64,000 nucleotides of DNA, taken from contig NZ_BCXE01000022.1 in the NCBI RefSeq assembly GCF_001894945.1, positions 219,825 to 283,824 of the forward strand, in the 5' to 3' direction. A program made the position numbers and the translations under genes. Shown piece after piece: positions 19,285-29,508 of the stretch; position 1 is the stretch's first letter; each line of letters opens with the position of its first letter. The notes beneath the pieces are model-generated. The model saw only the letters and a list, made by a program, of their open reading frames with translations. It was not told the DNA's origin and made no database searches. The DNA comes from Rhodococcus ruber NBRC 15591. GTDB taxonomy: Bacteria; Actinomycetota; Actinomycetes; Mycobacteriales; Mycobacteriaceae.

Positions 19285-22200
19285 ATGCAGGGCGAGATCA
19301 CGAAGGTCAAGACCGCCTGCTCATACTGCGGCGTGGGCTGCGGCATGGTGCTCGAGGTCGGCCTCGATCCCGCCACCGGTGCCCGGCGGGTGCTCGACGC
19401 GTACGGCGACAAGGACCACCCCACCAACTTCGGGCGTCTCTGCACGAAGGGGGCGACCAGCGCGGAGATGCTGGCCGCCGGCGGACGCATGGAGACCGCG
19501 TACCGTCGCACCGAACGCGGGGACGCCCCGGTGCCCGTGGACGTCGACGCCGCGATCGCCGACACGGCCCGCCGGTTGCGGGGGGTGCTCGACGAGCACG
19601 GCCCCGACGCCCTGTCCTTCTACGTCTCCGGACAGATGTCGCTCGAGGCGCAGTACCTGGTGACCAAGCTCGCGAAGGGATTCGTCGGTACCAACAACAT
19701 CGAGTCCAACTCCCGGTTGTGCATGGCCGGCGCCGGCACCGGATACAAGCAGTCGCTCGGTGCGGACGGCCCGCCCGGTTCCTACCAGGACTTCGACCAC
19801 GCCGACCTGTTCTTCGTCAGCGGCGCGAACATGGCCGACTGCCATCCCATCCTCTTCCTCAGGATGATGAACCGGGTCAAGGCCGGGGCCAGACTCGTCG
19901 TCGTCGACCCCCGGCGCACCCCCACCGCCGAGAAGGCGGGCCTGTTCCTGCAGATCGCGCCCGGGACCGACCTGGCGCTGCTCAACGGCCTGTTGCACCT
20001 GATCGTCGAGAACGGGCACGTCGACCGGGACTTCGTGGCGGAGTTCACCGAGGGCTGGGAGGCCATGCCTCCCTTCCTCGCGGACTACACGCCCGAGCGC
20101 GTCGCGGAGATCACCGGGCTGGCCGAGGACGACATCCGCACGGCCGCGCGGTGGATCGGCGAGGCGGGCAACTGGATGTCGTGCTGGACGATGGGCCTGA
20201 ACCAGAGCACGCACGGCACCTGGAACACCAATGCGGTCTGCAACCTGCACCTGGCCACCGGCGCGATCTGTCGCACCGGCAGCGGCCCCTTCTCGCTCAC
20301 CGGTCAGCCCAACGCGATGGGCGGGCGCGAGATGGGGTACATGGGGCCCGGTCTGCCGGGGCAGCGGTCCGTTCTCGACGACGCCGAGCGGACCTTCGTC
20401 GAGCAGCAGTGGGGGCTGCCAGCCGGTGCGATCCCCACCACCGTCGGCAAGGGCACGATCGACATGTTCGAGCAGATGGCCGCCGGTGCCATCCGGGCCT
20501 GCTGGATCATCTGCACCAATCCGGTTGCCTCCGTGGCTAATCGGCGCACCGTCGTCGAAGCGCTCGAGAGGGCGGAGCTCGTCGTCGCACAGGACGTCTT
20601 CCTCGAGACCGAGACCACCGCGTACGCGGACATCCTGCTACCGGGAGCGCTGTGGGCGGAGTCGGAGGGGGTGATGGTCAACTCCGAGCGCAACCTGACG
20701 CTGTTGCGACAGGCGATCGACCCGGTCGGGCAGGCCCTGCCGGACTGGCAGATCATCGCGCGCGTCGCCTGCGCGATGGGCTACGCCGAGGCGTTCACCT
20801 ACTCGTGCTCCGAGGAGATCTTCGAGGAGATCAGGCGCTTCCGGAACCCGAAGACCGGATACGACCTGCGCGGAATCAGCTACGACCGGCTGCGCGAGAC
20901 CCCCGTGCAGTGGCCGTGCCCGCCCGAGGGCGCGACCGACCGGAACCCGATCCGCTATCTGAACGACGGCGTGAGCCAGACCCTGCTGAGGTCCGGGGAC
21001 GGCTCCCTCCCCCGGCTGCGGTTCGCCACCGCCAGCGGCCGGGCCGTGTTCCATCCCCGCCCCCACATGCTGCCGGCCGAGATGCCCGACGACGACTTCC
21101 CCGTCGTGCTCAACACCGGCCGCGTCCAGCACCAGTGGCACACCCTCACCAAGACGGGGAAGGTCGCCAAGCTCACCAAGCTGAACCCCGGACCCTTCGT
21201 CGAGATCAATCCTGCCGACGCGCAGAGGCTCTCGATATCGGACGGCGACCAGGTGGAGGTCGCGTCCCGCCGCGGCCGGGCGGTGCTGCCGGCCGTGGTC
21301 ACCGACCGGGTCCGGCCGGGATGCTGCTTCGCCCCGTTCCACTGGAACGACATGTTCGGGGAGTACCTGGCGGTCAACGCGGTCACCAACGACGCCGTCG
21401 ATCCCGCGTCGCTGCAGCCGGAGTTCAAGGTGTGCGCGGTGTCGCTGACGAAGGTGGCGACGGCGGCCGGGGACGACGCGCCGGCGGACCGTCTCGCCTC
21501 CGCGCTCGGACTGGCCGACACGGCGCGGCCGGTACTCGACGAACTCGAAAAACACTATCTGACCGGATTTCTGGCGGGATTCCGGGAGTCCGGGCAGGCG
21601 GGTGTCCCCGTGCTCCCGGCGTCCGCTCCGCTGCCGGCCGCCACCCGCGCCTGGGTGGACGGGATGCTGGCGGGACACTTCTCGCACACCGCGCAGGACC
21701 GCGACGAGTCCGACGGGGTGGCGCCGGTGGTGGTGGTGTGGGCCTCGCAGACCGGCAATGCCGAGGAGTTCGCCCGGTTGTGCGCCGAGCGGCTGCGCGC
21801 CGCGGGCAGGCCCGTCACCCTGACCGGGATGGACGACGTCGACGTGTCCACGCTGACCGGGGTGCGCGATCTGCTCGTCGTCACCAGCACGTTCGGCGAC
21901 GGCGACGCCCCGGACAACGGCACCGCGTTCTGGAACGCGCTCGACCGGGACGACACACCCCGCCTCCCCGACACCCGCTACGCCGTGCTGGCGTTCGGCG
22001 ACTCGAGCTACGACGACTTCTGCGGCCACGGCCGCCGCATCGACGAGCGCCTCGCCGAACTCGGAGCCACCCGGCTCACGCAGCGGGTGGACTGCGAACC
22101 CGACTACGAGGGACCGGCCGGCGAATGGCTCGCCACGGTCGAGCAACTCGTGCGTCTCGACGGGGCCGTGCCGGCTCCGTCCGCGCCGGGACCGCCGGCG

Positions 22201-23331
22201 AAGTCCGAACCCGCCTACAGCCGGAAGGCGCCGCTCGTCACGCGCCTGACCCGGAACGTGCCGCTCAGCGGGTCCGGCTCGTCGAAGGATGTGCGCCAGT
22301 TCGGATTCGAGTTGTACGACCCGGATTTCGTGTACGAGGCGGGCGACGCGCTCGGCGTGATGCCCACCAACGGACCCGAGGCGGTCGACGAATGGCTCCA
22401 GGTCACCGCGCTCGATCCCGAAACACCCGTGGAATTCCCGGATCTGCCGACCATTCCGCTGCGCGAGGCCGTGACCCGGCACCTCGAGATCGCTCGGGTG
22501 ACCCCCGAGCTGCTGCGCTTCGTCCACGAGCAGACCCAGAGCGCGGAACTGGCGAAGCTGCTGCGCCCGGGCAACAAGATCGAGTTGCAGCGGTGGTTGT
22601 GGGGCAAGCAGGCGATGGACGTGATCGCGGCGTATCCGTTCAAGGCGCTGATCGCGGAATGGCTGCCCGTGCTCAAGCGGTTGCAGCCCCGCCTGTACTC
22701 GATCTCGTCGAGCCCGCGGACCAACCCCCGCGAGGTGCAGCTGACCGTGTCGGTGGTGCGGTACAACTACGAGGGCATCGCCCGGGCGGGGGTGTGCTCG
22801 AGCTTCCTCGCCGACCACAGTCACGGCGTCGACATTCCCATCTTCGTCCAGCGCAGCACCCACTTCCGGCCGCCCCGGACTCCGGACACCCCGATGATCA
22901 TGGTCGGGCCCGGCACCGGTGTCGCACCGTTCCGCGCCTTCCTGCACGATCGCCGCGAGATGGGCCACACCGGCCGGAACTGGCTGTTCTTCGGCGATCA
23001 GCGGTCGTCGACCGACTACCTGTACCGGGACGAGATCGAGGCGATGCACGCCGACGGCTTCCTGACCCGGCTCGATCTCGCCTTCTCCCGCGACCAGCGA
23101 CAGAAGATCTACGTGCAGGACCGGATGCGCGAGCACGGAGCGCAGCTGTGGAAGTGGTTGCAGGACGGTGCCCACTTCTACGTGTGCGGCGACGCGAGCC
23201 GGATGGCGAAGGACGTCGACGAGACGCTGCGCGAGGTGGTTCAGGTGCACGGCCGGCTCGACGCGGTGGACGCCGAGGCGTACGTCGAGCAACTCGCCGC
23301 GGAGAAGCGCTACGTGCGCGACGTGTACTGA
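19285..23331 (+). CDS. nasN: Diflavin assimilatory nitrate reductase (NasN-type fusion)
   Basis: 1348-residue cytoplasmic enzyme predicted to pass electrons from NADPH through FAD, FMN and [4Fe-4S] to a bis-MGD molybdenum site, reducing nitrate to nitrite in one polypeptide. The [4Fe-4S] ligands are Cys12, Cys15, Cys19 and Cys53. The molybdopterin oxidoreductase and dinucleotide-binding domains run to about 730, a flavodoxin domain ([15 protein letters not shown], then [13 protein letters not shown]) covers about 815-960, and the sulfite-reductase-type FAD/NADPH module follows ([35 protein letters not shown]). The ATG at 19285 follows AGGAG by 7 bases. This is the architecture of M. smegmatis NasN. 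A Mop regulator and molybdate transporter follow directly. Confidence 0.93.
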   Translation: MQGEITKVKTACSYCGVGCGMVLEVGLDPATGARRVLDAYGDKDHPTNFGRLCTKGATSAEMLAAGGRMETAYRRTERGDAPVPVDVDAAIADTARRLRGVLDEHGPDALSFYVSGQMSLEAQYLVTKLAKGFVGTNNIESNSRLCMAGAGTGYKQSLGADGPPGSYQDFDHADLFFVSGANMADCHPILFLRMMNRVKAGARLVVVDPRRTPTAEKAGLFLQIAPGTDLALLNGLLHLIVENGHVDRDFVAEFTEGWEAMPPFLADYTPERVAEITGLAEDDIRTAARWIGEAGNWMSCWTMGLNQSTHGTWNTNAVCNLHLATGAICRTGSGPFSLTGQPNAMGGREMGYMGPGLPGQRSVLDDAERTFVEQQWGLPAGAIPTTVGKGTIDMFEQMAAGAIRACWIICTNPVASVANRRTVVEALERAELVVAQDVFLETETTAYADILLPGALWAESEGVMVNSERNLTLLRQAIDPVGQALPDWQIIARVACAMGYAEAFTYSCSEEIFEEIRRFRNPKTGYDLRGISYDRLRETPVQWPCPPEGATDRNPIRYLNDGVSQTLLRSGDGSLPRLRFATASGRAVFHPRPHMLPAEMPDDDFPVVLNTGRVQHQWHTLTKTGKVAKLTKLNPGPFVEINPADAQRLSISDGDQVEVASRRGRAVLPAVVTDRVRPGCCFAPFHWNDMFGEYLAVNAVTNDAVDPASLQPEFKVCAVSLTKVATAAGDDAPADRLASALGLADTARPVLDELEKHYLTGFLAGFRESGQAGVPVLPASAPLPAATRAWVDGMLAGHFSHTAQDRDESDGVAPVVVVWASQTGNAEEFARLCAERLRAAGRPVTLTGMDDVDVSTLTGVRDLLVVTSTFGDGDAPDNGTAFWNALDRDDTPRLPDTRYAVLAFGDSSYDDFCGHGRRIDERLAELGATRLTQRVDCEPDYEGPAGEWLATVEQLVRLDGAVPAPSAPGPPAKSEPAYSRKAPLVTRLTRNVPLSGSGSSKDVRQFGFELYDPDFVYEAGDALGVMPTNGPEAVDEWLQVTALDPETPVEFPDLPTIPLREAVTRHLEIARVTPELLRFVHEQTQSAELAKLLRPGNKIELQRWLWGKQAMDVIAAYPFKALIAEWLPVLKRLQPRLYSISSSPRTNPREVQLTVSVVRYNYEGIARAGVCSSFLADHSHGVDIPIFVQRSTHFRPPRTPDTPMIMVGPGTGVAPFRAFLHDRREMGHTGRNWLFFGDQRSSTDYLYRDEIEAMHADGFLTRLDLAFSRDQRQKIYVQDRMREHGAQLWKWLQDGAHFYVCGDASRMAKDVDETLREVVQVHGRLDAVDAEAYVEQLAAEKRYVRDVY

Positions 23332-23354
23332 ACCGCAGATTCGTCGATTTTCGG

Positions 23355-23384
23355 TTGATAGGCCCGCAGACGCGGAAGTAGTGT
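23355..23384 (+). promoter_or_regulatory. Promoter of the Mop regulator-modABC operon
   Basis: TTGATA (23355-23360), an 18-base spacer and TAGTGT (23379-23384) make a good SigA-type promoter. Only 7 bases separate the -10 from the GTG at 23392, so the transcript should be leaderless. Confidence 0.65.
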
Positions 23385-23391
23385 CTGCATT

Positions 23392-23796
23392 GTGACGCAG
23401 ATTCGCATCAAGGATGCCGCCCGGCTGCTCGGCGTCAGCGACGACACCGTGCGACGGTGGATCGACCAGGGCGCTCTGCCGGCCGGCAAGGACGGCGCCG
23501 GGCGCAAGATCGTCGAGGGAGCCGACCTCGCCGAGTTCGCCCGGCGGCAGGCGGACGAGGCACCCGATCTGCTCGGCGTGGGCAGCTCCGCCCGCAACCG
23601 GTTCGCGGGAATCGTGACCCGGGTGGTCGCGGACACCGTCATGGCGCAGGTGGAGATGCAGTGCGGCCCGCACCGCGTCGTCTCGCTGATGAGCCGCGAG
23701 GCCGTCCGGGAACTCGGCCTCGAACCGGGCAGTCTCGCGGTCGCCGTCGTCAAGGCCACGACGGTCATCGTCGAGACCCCCGGAGGGGCATCGTGA
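23392..23796 (+). CDS. Helix-turn-helix molbindin: MerR/excisionase-like domain plus Mop domain
   Basis: 134-residue protein with an N-terminal MerR/excisionase-type helix-turn-helix (IKDAARLLGVSDDTVRRWID, 5-24) and a C-terminal Mop/TOBE molybdate-binding domain (about 65-130, SSARNRFAGIVTRVVADTVM, then VVSLMSREAVRELGLEPGS). It is the first gene of a molybdate-uptake operon and overlaps modA by 4 bases (GTGA). It probably senses molybdate through the Mop domain and regulates this operon, analogous in domain logic to ModE but smaller. It could also be a molybdate-storage molbindin carrying a vestigial DNA-binding domain. Confidence 0.85.
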   Translation: MTQIRIKDAARLLGVSDDTVRRWIDQGALPAGKDGAGRKIVEGADLAEFARRQADEAPDLLGVGSSARNRFAGIVTRVVADTVMAQVEMQCGPHRVVSLMSREAVRELGLEPGSLAVAVVKATTVIVETPGGAS

Positions 23797-24554
23797 AACC
23801 CGCTCTCGCAGTCGCCGTCGCCGCGCTCGTCCTCGCCGGATGCGCCGGGGAGGCCGGCGGCGGCCCGGGGTCGCCGTCCGGGGCCGCGGGTGAGCTCACG
23901 GTGTACGCGGCCGCGTCGCTGCAGGCGCCCTTCCGCGAGATCGGCGCGGATTTCGAGGCCCGCAATCCGGGCACCCGCGTCGTGTTCGACTTCGCGGGCT
24001 CGTCGGATCTCGTCGCCCGCCTGTCGCAGGGTGCCGAGGCGGACGTCCTCGCCACCGCCGACGCCGCCAACATGACCAGGGCCGTCGACGCCGGTGTCGT
24101 CGCGGGCGATCCCGTGGCCTTCGCGACCAACACCCTCACCATCGTCACCGAGCCGGGCAACCCGCTCGGCATCACCGGTTTCGCGGACCTGGGCCGGCCC
24201 GGAGCCGACGTCGTCGTGTGTGCGCCGCAGGTGCCGTGCGGCGCGGCGACGGCCCGCATCGAGCAGGCCACGGGGGTCGACCTCGCTCCGGTCAGCGAGG
24301 AGTCGTCGGTGACGGACGTCCTCGGCAAGGTGACCAGCGGCCAGGCCGACGCCGGGCTGGTGTACGTCACGGACGCCCGACAGGCCGGGGACGCCGTGAC
24401 CACCGTGCCGTTCCCCGAGTCCGCCGCGGCCGTCAACACCTACCCCGTCGCCGTCCTCGCAGAGGCGGCGGATCCCGCGGCGGCGTTCGTCGCGCACGTC
24501 ACCGGGCCCGACGGGCGACGGGTCCTGACCGAGCACGGGTTCGCGGGCCCGTGA
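23793..24554 (+). CDS. modA: Molybdate ABC transporter substrate-binding lipoprotein ModA
   Basis: 253-residue extracytoplasmic binding protein. A short signal sequence ends in the lipobox LVLAGC with Cys17 lipidated. The mature protein has the ModA pattern [33 protein letters not shown] and ADVLATAD, ending with an AGLVYVTDA segment. The GTG at 23793 follows GGAGGGG and overlaps the regulator stop. It delivers molybdate (and probably tungstate) to ModBC, supplying the neighbouring molybdenum nitrate reductase. Confidence 0.93.
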   Translation: MKPALAVAVAALVLAGCAGEAGGGPGSPSGAAGELTVYAAASLQAPFREIGADFEARNPGTRVVFDFAGSSDLVARLSQGAEADVLATADAANMTRAVDAGVVAGDPVAFATNTLTIVTEPGNPLGITGFADLGRPGADVVVCAPQVPCGAATARIEQATGVDLAPVSEESSVTDVLGKVTSGQADAGLVYVTDARQAGDAVTTVPFPESAAAVNTYPVAVLAEAADPAAAFVAHVTGPDGRRVLTEHGFAGP

Positions 24555-25345
24555 CGCGCGTCCGTCCGGCGGGGCTGCCGGCGTGGATCTACGTCCCCGC
24601 GCTCGTCGGGGGACTGTTCGTCGCCGTGCCGCTGCTGTCGCTGATCCTCGCCGTCGACTGGCGGCACTTCCCGGATCTGGTGACCTCCGAGGCGTCCCTG
24701 CAGGCCCTGGCCCTGAGCATGCGGACCGCGGGTGCCGCCACGGTGCTGTGCGTCCTGCTGGGCGTGCCGATGGCGACCGTGCTCGCGCGCAGCACCTTTC
24801 GCGGGCTTCCGGTGCTGCGCTCGCTCGTGCTGCTGCCACTCGTGCTGCCGCCCGTCGTCGGCGGCATCGCGCTGCTGTACACCTTCGGTCGCCGGGGACT
24901 GCTCGGCGAGTACCTCGAACTGCTCGGAATCCGTATCGCGTTCTCCACCACGGCAGTGGTCCTCGCGCAGACGTTCGTCGCGTTACCGTTCCTGGTGATC
25001 AGTCTCGAGGGCGCCCTGCGCACCGCCGGCACCCGGTACGAGGCGGTCGCCGCAACGCTGGGGGCACGCCCGACCACCGTCTTCCGCCGCGTCACCCTCC
25101 CCCTCGTGCTGCCGGGACTCGCGTCCGGCACCGTCCTCGCCTTCGCGCGGGCGCTCGGAGAGTTCGGCGCCACCCTCACCTTCGCCGGCAGCCTCCAGGG
25201 TGTCACCCGCACGTTGCCGCTCGAGATCTACCTCCAGCGGGAGACCGACGCCGACACCGCGGTGGCATTGTCGCTGCTGCTCGTCGTGGTCGCGCTCGTG
25301 ATCGTCGTCGCCGTGCGGGGGCGACGGACAGCGGGTGGGCCGTGA
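24551..25345 (+). CDS. modB: Molybdate ABC transporter permease ModB
   Basis: 264-residue integral membrane permease with about five or six helices. The cytoplasmic EAA loop is [20 protein letters not shown], followed by [10 protein letters not shown], and it docks onto ModC. The GTG start overlaps the modA stop (GTGA at 24551-24554) and the stop overlaps the modC start the same way, so translation of modABC is coupled. Confidence 0.93.
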   Translation: MTRVRPAGLPAWIYVPALVGGLFVAVPLLSLILAVDWRHFPDLVTSEASLQALALSMRTAGAATVLCVLLGVPMATVLARSTFRGLPVLRSLVLLPLVLPPVVGGIALLYTFGRRGLLGEYLELLGIRIAFSTTAVVLAQTFVALPFLVISLEGALRTAGTRYEAVAATLGARPTTVFRRVTLPLVLPGLASGTVLAFARALGEFGATLTFAGSLQGVTRTLPLEIYLQRETDADTAVALSLLLVVVALVIVVAVRGRRTAGGP

Positions 25346-26400
25346 CCGGACTGCAACTGCGGGCCCGGGTCGAGTCCCGCGACGTCGACCTCGCGGTCGC
25401 CGCGGAGTCCGGCAGCGTGCTCGCCGTCCTGGGGCCCAACGGTGCCGGGAAGTCGACCGCGTTGAACGTGATCGCGGGTTTGCTGCAGCCCGACGACGGC
25501 CGCGTCGAGGTCGACGGGCGGGTTCTCACCGACACGGCGACGGGGGTGGCGGTGCCGCCGCACCGCCGCGCGGTGGCGCTGCTCGCCCAGCAGCCGCTGC
25601 TGTTCCCGCACCTGAGCGTCCTCGACAACGTCGCATTCGCTCCCCGCAGTGCGGGACGCGGCCGATCGGCCGCCCGCGCGGCGGCGTGGCGGCACCTCGC
25701 CGCCGTCGGCGCGACGGACCTCGCCGACCGGAAACCGCGGCAGCTCTCGGGCGGTCAGGCCCAGCGCGTCGCGATCGCCCGTGCGCTGGCCGCCGACCCC
25801 CGGCTGCTGCTGCTCGACGAACCGATGGCGGCCCTCGACGTGACGGCCGCCCCGGCCGTGCGGTCGCTGCTGCGCACGGTCCTGAAGGACGCCGGGCGCA
25901 CGGCACTCGTGGTCACCCACGACCCGCTCGACGCCCTCGCCCTCGCGGATCGTGCCGTCGTCGTCGACGGGGGCCGGATCGTCGAGGCAGGCACGGTGCG
26001 CGACGTGCTGTCCCGGCCGCGCAGCGCGTTCGCGGCTCGCATCGCGGGACTGAACCTGCTCGCCGGCACCCTCACCGCGGACGGCGTCGACACCGTCGTC
26101 GGCCGGGTGCGGGGGGTGCCCGACGACGACTGCGCTCCGGGGGATTCGGCGGTCGCGGTGTTCGCCCCCGCGGCCGTCGCGGTCTATCCCGACGAGCCGC
26201 ACGGCAGTCCCCGCAACTCGTTCGCCGTCGTCGTCGGGGAACTCGAGGTCCGCGGTGCCACCGTCCTCGTCCGCGCCGCCGAGTCCGGGATGACCGCAGA
26301 GGTCACCACGTCCGCAGCCGCCGATCTCGCACTCGCACCCGGCGCGGCGGTGTGGTTCGTCGTCAAGGCCACCGAAGTCCGCATCCACGCCGCCCGCTGA
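25342..26400 (+). CDS. modC: Molybdate ABC transporter ATPase ModC
   Basis: 352-residue ATP-binding subunit. Walker A is GPNGAGKST (31-39), the signature is [15 protein letters not shown], Walker B is [12 protein letters not shown], and the switch His is in [12 protein letters not shown]-terminal TOBE/Mop domain (about 288-350) is the regulatory molybdate-binding region of ModC. The GTG at 25342 overlaps the modB stop; the open frame upstream of it lies within modB and is not used. Confidence 0.94.
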   Translation: MTGLQLRARVESRDVDLAVAAESGSVLAVLGPNGAGKSTALNVIAGLLQPDDGRVEVDGRVLTDTATGVAVPPHRRAVALLAQQPLLFPHLSVLDNVAFAPRSAGRGRSAARAAAWRHLAAVGATDLADRKPRQLSGGQAQRVAIARALAADPRLLLLDEPMAALDVTAAPAVRSLLRTVLKDAGRTALVVTHDPLDALALADRAVVVDGGRIVEAGTVRDVLSRPRSAFAARIAGLNLLAGTLTADGVDTVVGRVRGVPDDDCAPGDSAVAVFAPAAVAVYPDEPHGSPRNSFAVVVGELEVRGATVLVRAAESGMTAEVTTSAAADLALAPGAAVWFVVKATEVRIHAAR

Positions 26401-26455
26401 CCGAGCGAACACATCGTTCCGTCGGGCCGCGGAGGTGAACGGTACACTCGCTCGG
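26401..26455. terminator. Possible weak hairpin between convergent modC and DUF4185 genes
   Basis: CCGAGCGA at 26401-26408 and its complement TCGCTCGG at 26448-26455 could pair across a 39-base loop just after the modC stop. The stem is short for so long a loop, so this is a weak call in an otherwise featureless 77-base convergent gap. Confidence 0.25.
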
Positions 26456-26477
26456 CTCCGCTGCGGCGCAGCCGGAT

Positions 26478-28022
26478 TCAATCCAGGCGGGCGCGCATCA
26501 GGTAGACGTTGTAGCTGTCCCACTCCGACACGGTGAAGTACAGGTCCCGGCCGTCGGACCAGGGATGCATGAAGCCGCCGTAGGCCTTCGGGTAGTCGGC
26601 CGTCCGCACCAGCGGCGTGGCATCCGACCAGTGGCCCTGAGGTGAATCCGACTCGCGCAGCACGATGTTGCCGGCGATCGGATCCAGGTAGCTCATCTGC
26701 CAGCGGTCTCGCGCAGCGTCGAACCGCACCGACAGCTCGCTCGCCGCGCCGTCGGCGAGTGGGGTGGCGAGCTGCTCGAAGACCGGCATCCAGCGGTCGT
26801 GTACCCAGTACTGGTATGCGGAAGGGTTGAGCACGTCGTCGACCGGCACGCGGGCCAGGCCCACCGACCCGATGCGGCCGTTCGGAGTGCCGAACATGTA
26901 GACGTGGTCACCGTGCGGCACCATCGTCGCGACCTGGAACCGGCCCAGCCCGAACACGTTGTCCCAGCGAGCATGTGGATCCTTCACCCACGTCTGTCCG
27001 TGGTCGTCGGAGTAGGCGATGCCGCCGTGGTTCGTGTACCACATGCCCGGCACGACGCTCCACCGTCGCACGGACATGTAACTCAGGTACTGCCGGTCGC
27101 CGATCGCGAAACCGGACGTGGGGATGACGGTGGTCTCGAAGTTCTTCACATGCCGGGCGTCGAGGATCTCCGCGGCGTGGCACGGGCTGTCCTGCACCAT
27201 CGCGTCGATGGTGAGGCCGTCCGACAGGTCCGCATCGCGGCTGAACGCCAGCACGTTGCTGCGCCAGTCGCCGCCGGCCCCGCCCGGCGGGGACCACTGC
27301 GCACCGAACGTGTCGCCGAAGGCGAGGGCCACCTCCCCGGGGCGCGTCTCCCACGCGATGCCGAGATCGGTGCCGTGCACGGCCCAGCGCGCGTCGGTGC
27401 GATTCTCCGAGCCGGGACCGGTGAGCTGGGAAATCAGTTCGACGTCGCCGACGACGGGCGCGGTCGGGCGGGCGGTGACCGTGCCCGGCTCGAACGGCGG
27501 ATCCTCCCGAGGCGGGGCCGGTGGGACGGGCGCACCCGGCGGGCCCGGCACGGGGATCGGGATCGTCTCCGGCTGCGGATCCAGTTCGACGCGAGGCAGG
27601 AAACTCGAGGATCCGCTCGAGCCTGTGGATCCGCTCGAGCCTGCGGACCCACTCGAGCCGCTCGAGCCGCTCGAGAGGGCATCGGGAGCGTCCGGCGCGA
27701 GGCCCGGAACCGGGCACGGGTCGGCACACGGATCGGCGGGTAAGGGTTCCTGCCGCACGCGGGTGACGTCGGGCTCCGGTCCGGGAACCGGGACCGGCAC
27801 GATCTCGGGATACGGCAGGGGGATCTTCACGACGGGCGGGATGTCGATCCGCGGCAGCTGCGGTGCGCCGGGGTCCGGCGGCTCCACAGCCGGGTCGAAG
27901 CCCTCTTCCCCGCACGAGTTGACCGGCGGGGCGGCCGAGGCGTGGCCGGGCAGCGCGAGCAGCGGCAGCGCCAACGAGACCAGGGCGAGCGCCGACAGCG
28001 GTGTGCGGTGCCTGCGTGCCAT
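26478..28022 (-). CDS. Secreted DUF4185 domain protein with Pro-rich and Gly/Ser linker regions
   Basis: 514-residue exported protein of unknown function. It has a Sec signal peptide (about 1-31, ALVSLALPLLALPGHASA), a Pro-rich region with VPVPVPGPEP-type repeats (about 45-105), a Ser-Gly linker (about 113-138), a second Pro-rich part, and then a DUF4185 domain (about 190-514) with beta-propeller-like motifs such as GIAYSDDHGQTWV and FMHPWSDGRDLYF. The ATG at 28022 follows GGAGGAG. DUF4185 proteins are common in actinobacterial secretomes; the fold suggests carbohydrate or cell-wall contact, which is inference. Convergent with modC. Confidence 0.82.
   Translation of the reverse strand: MARRHRTPLSALALVSLALPLLALPGHASAAPPVNSCGEEGFDPAVEPPDPGAPQLPRIDIPPVVKIPLPYPEIVPVPVPGPEPDVTRVRQEPLPADPCADPCPVPGLAPDAPDALSSGSSGSSGSAGSSGSTGSSGSSSFLPRVELDPQPETIPIPVPGPPGAPVPPAPPREDPPFEPGTVTARPTAPVVGDVELISQLTGPGSENRTDARWAVHGTDLGIAWETRPGEVALAFGDTFGAQWSPPGGAGGDWRSNVLAFSRDADLSDGLTIDAMVQDSPCHAAEILDARHVKNFETTVIPTSGFAIGDRQYLSYMSVRRWSVVPGMWYTNHGGIAYSDDHGQTWVKDPHARWDNVFGLGRFQVATMVPHGDHVYMFGTPNGRIGSVGLARVPVDDVLNPSAYQYWVHDRWMPVFEQLATPLADGAASELSVRFDAARDRWQMSYLDPIAGNIVLRESDSPQGHWSDATPLVRTADYPKAYGGFMHPWSDGRDLYFTVSEWDSYNVYLMRARLD
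27609..27662 (-). repeat. Three 18-bp repeats encoding the Gly/Ser linker
   Basis: GGATCCGCTCGAGCCTGT at 27609-27626 recurs at 27627-27644 with one change and at 27645-27662 with more, within the DUF4185 gene. The unit keeps the reading frame (6 codons), so copy number could vary without breaking the protein. Confidence 0.7.
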
Positions 28023-28095
28023 GGCGTTCTCCTCCGGGACGGTCGGGAAAATGCCCCGCGAACCTAACAAATCCGGCGCCCGAAACCGCGCAGGC

Positions 28096-29373
28096 TCACA
28101 TGCGCAACCGGCGAACCGCCGTCGCCGCGACGAGCCCGCCGGCATACACCGCCACTCCGGCGAGGGCGAGCCCCGGGCTGCGGCCGTCCGGCGCGACGAT
28201 CAGGGCCGCCGCGACGATCGCCATGAGGAACGCCATGTTGAACACGGTGTCCTGCAGGGCGAACACCTGTCCGCGCCGGGCGTCGTCGATCTCGATCTGC
28301 ATCGCGGCATCTCCGGTGAGCTTGACGGTCTGACCGACGAGACCCAGCAGGAACGCGGCGACGAGCAATGCCGTCTCGTCGAAGCCGGTGACCAGGACGA
28401 TCTGGACGATGCCCGCACACGTCAGTGCCGTGACGACGGTGCGGGGCCGGCCGAGGCGTGGGATGACGAGCGGGGCGGCGACTGCCGCGACGAGCATCCC
28501 GGCGGCGGTGGCGCCGACGGCGACACCGAATCCGACGAGCCCGCCCGGCAGCGCGGCACCGTCGGCGTCGCGCAGCACCAGCACCATGATGAGCGTGTCG
28601 ATGCCGAAGACGACGCGGTGCGCGCCGATGCCGATCATCGCGACGGTGACGCCGGGCGCCTCCCACACCGCCGTGGCGCCGGTGTGCAGGCCGGCGGCGA
28701 CGGCGCGGATCGGGTGGCGCGGCACGGCCCGGTCGGGACCGAGCGCGTGACGGGCGAAGCCGCCGGCGGCGAGCGCGGCGACCACGGATCCGCTGACGCC
28801 GAGCGCCACCGCCACCCCGGAGCCGAAGTCGCCCTCCCCCACGAGACCGATCGTGGCGACAGCGACGCCGGCCCCGACCGCGGAGATCCCCGAACCCACC
28901 GTGGCGAGCACGGAATTGACCGGCACCAGCCAGGATTGACGCACCACATGCGGGACGGACGCCGAGATCCCGGCGAGCACGAATCGACTGACACCGACGG
29001 CGGCGAGGGCGAGCAGCAACAGCGGGGTCGAACCGCCACCGGTGAGGAGCAGCGCCGACATCGCGACGACGAGCACGCCGCGCAGGACGTTGGCGACGAC
29101 CAGCACCAGGCGACGGTCCCACCGGTCGAGCAGGGCGCCGGCGAACGGTCCGACCACCGAGTACGGCAGCAGCAGCACCGCGAATCCGGCCGCTATCGCG
29201 GCGGGATCGGTCTGGCGCTCGGGGTTGAACAGGATCGCCCCACCGAGCGCGGCCTGGAACAGCCCGTCGCCGAACTGACTGGCGAAGCGGACGGTCGTCA
29301 GGCGGACCAGTCCGGGCGATCGGCGCAGTGCCGTCGCCGTGGAGCGCCACGCCTGCCGCCTCGACTCCCGCAC
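28096..29373 (-). CDS. MFS transporter (Rv0037c-type)
   Basis: 425-residue major facilitator protein with 12 predicted helices; a loop carries DRWDRRLVLVVANVLRG, the MFS motif A position between helices 2 and 3. Its place two genes upstream of yqgE resembles Rv0037c-Rv0038. The start is uncertain: GTG at 29373 lies 8 bases from a TAGTGT -10 element, while a second in-frame GTG at 29385 lies 10 bases from a duplicated TAGTGT (29401-29396). Both suggest very short or absent leaders. The substrate is unknown. Confidence 0.85.
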   Translation of the reverse strand: MRESRRQAWRSTATALRRSPGLVRLTTVRFASQFGDGLFQAALGGAILFNPERQTDPAAIAAGFAVLLLPYSVVGPFAGALLDRWDRRLVLVVANVLRGVLVVAMSALLLTGGGSTPLLLLALAAVGVSRFVLAGISASVPHVVRQSWLVPVNSVLATVGSGISAVGAGVAVATIGLVGEGDFGSGVAVALGVSGSVVAALAAGGFARHALGPDRAVPRHPIRAVAAGLHTGATAVWEAPGVTVAMIGIGAHRVVFGIDTLIMVLVLRDADGAALPGGLVGFGVAVGATAAGMLVAAVAAPLVIPRLGRPRTVVTALTCAGIVQIVLVTGFDETALLVAAFLLGLVGQTVKLTGDAAMQIEIDDARRGQVFALQDTVFNMAFLMAIVAAALIVAPDGRSPGLALAGVAVYAGGLVAATAVRRLRM

Positions 29374-29508
29374 AGTGCCCGACACTATCGGTCCGACACT
29401 ATCCGTCCGGCGCGGGTCGTCTCGCTGCGACGGTTCCGCCTCCCCCGCCACGTCCCCCGGCCTACCCTCTGCGCAACCGGCAACTTCCGGAAGGGGGGAC
29501 ACACCGCC

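Noticed and set aside
20638..23673. 1011-codon open frame antisense to the nitrate reductase
   Set aside because: Typical high-GC shadow: no domains, composition rich in Arg, His, Val and Gly, and the opposite strand encodes a complete multidomain enzyme.
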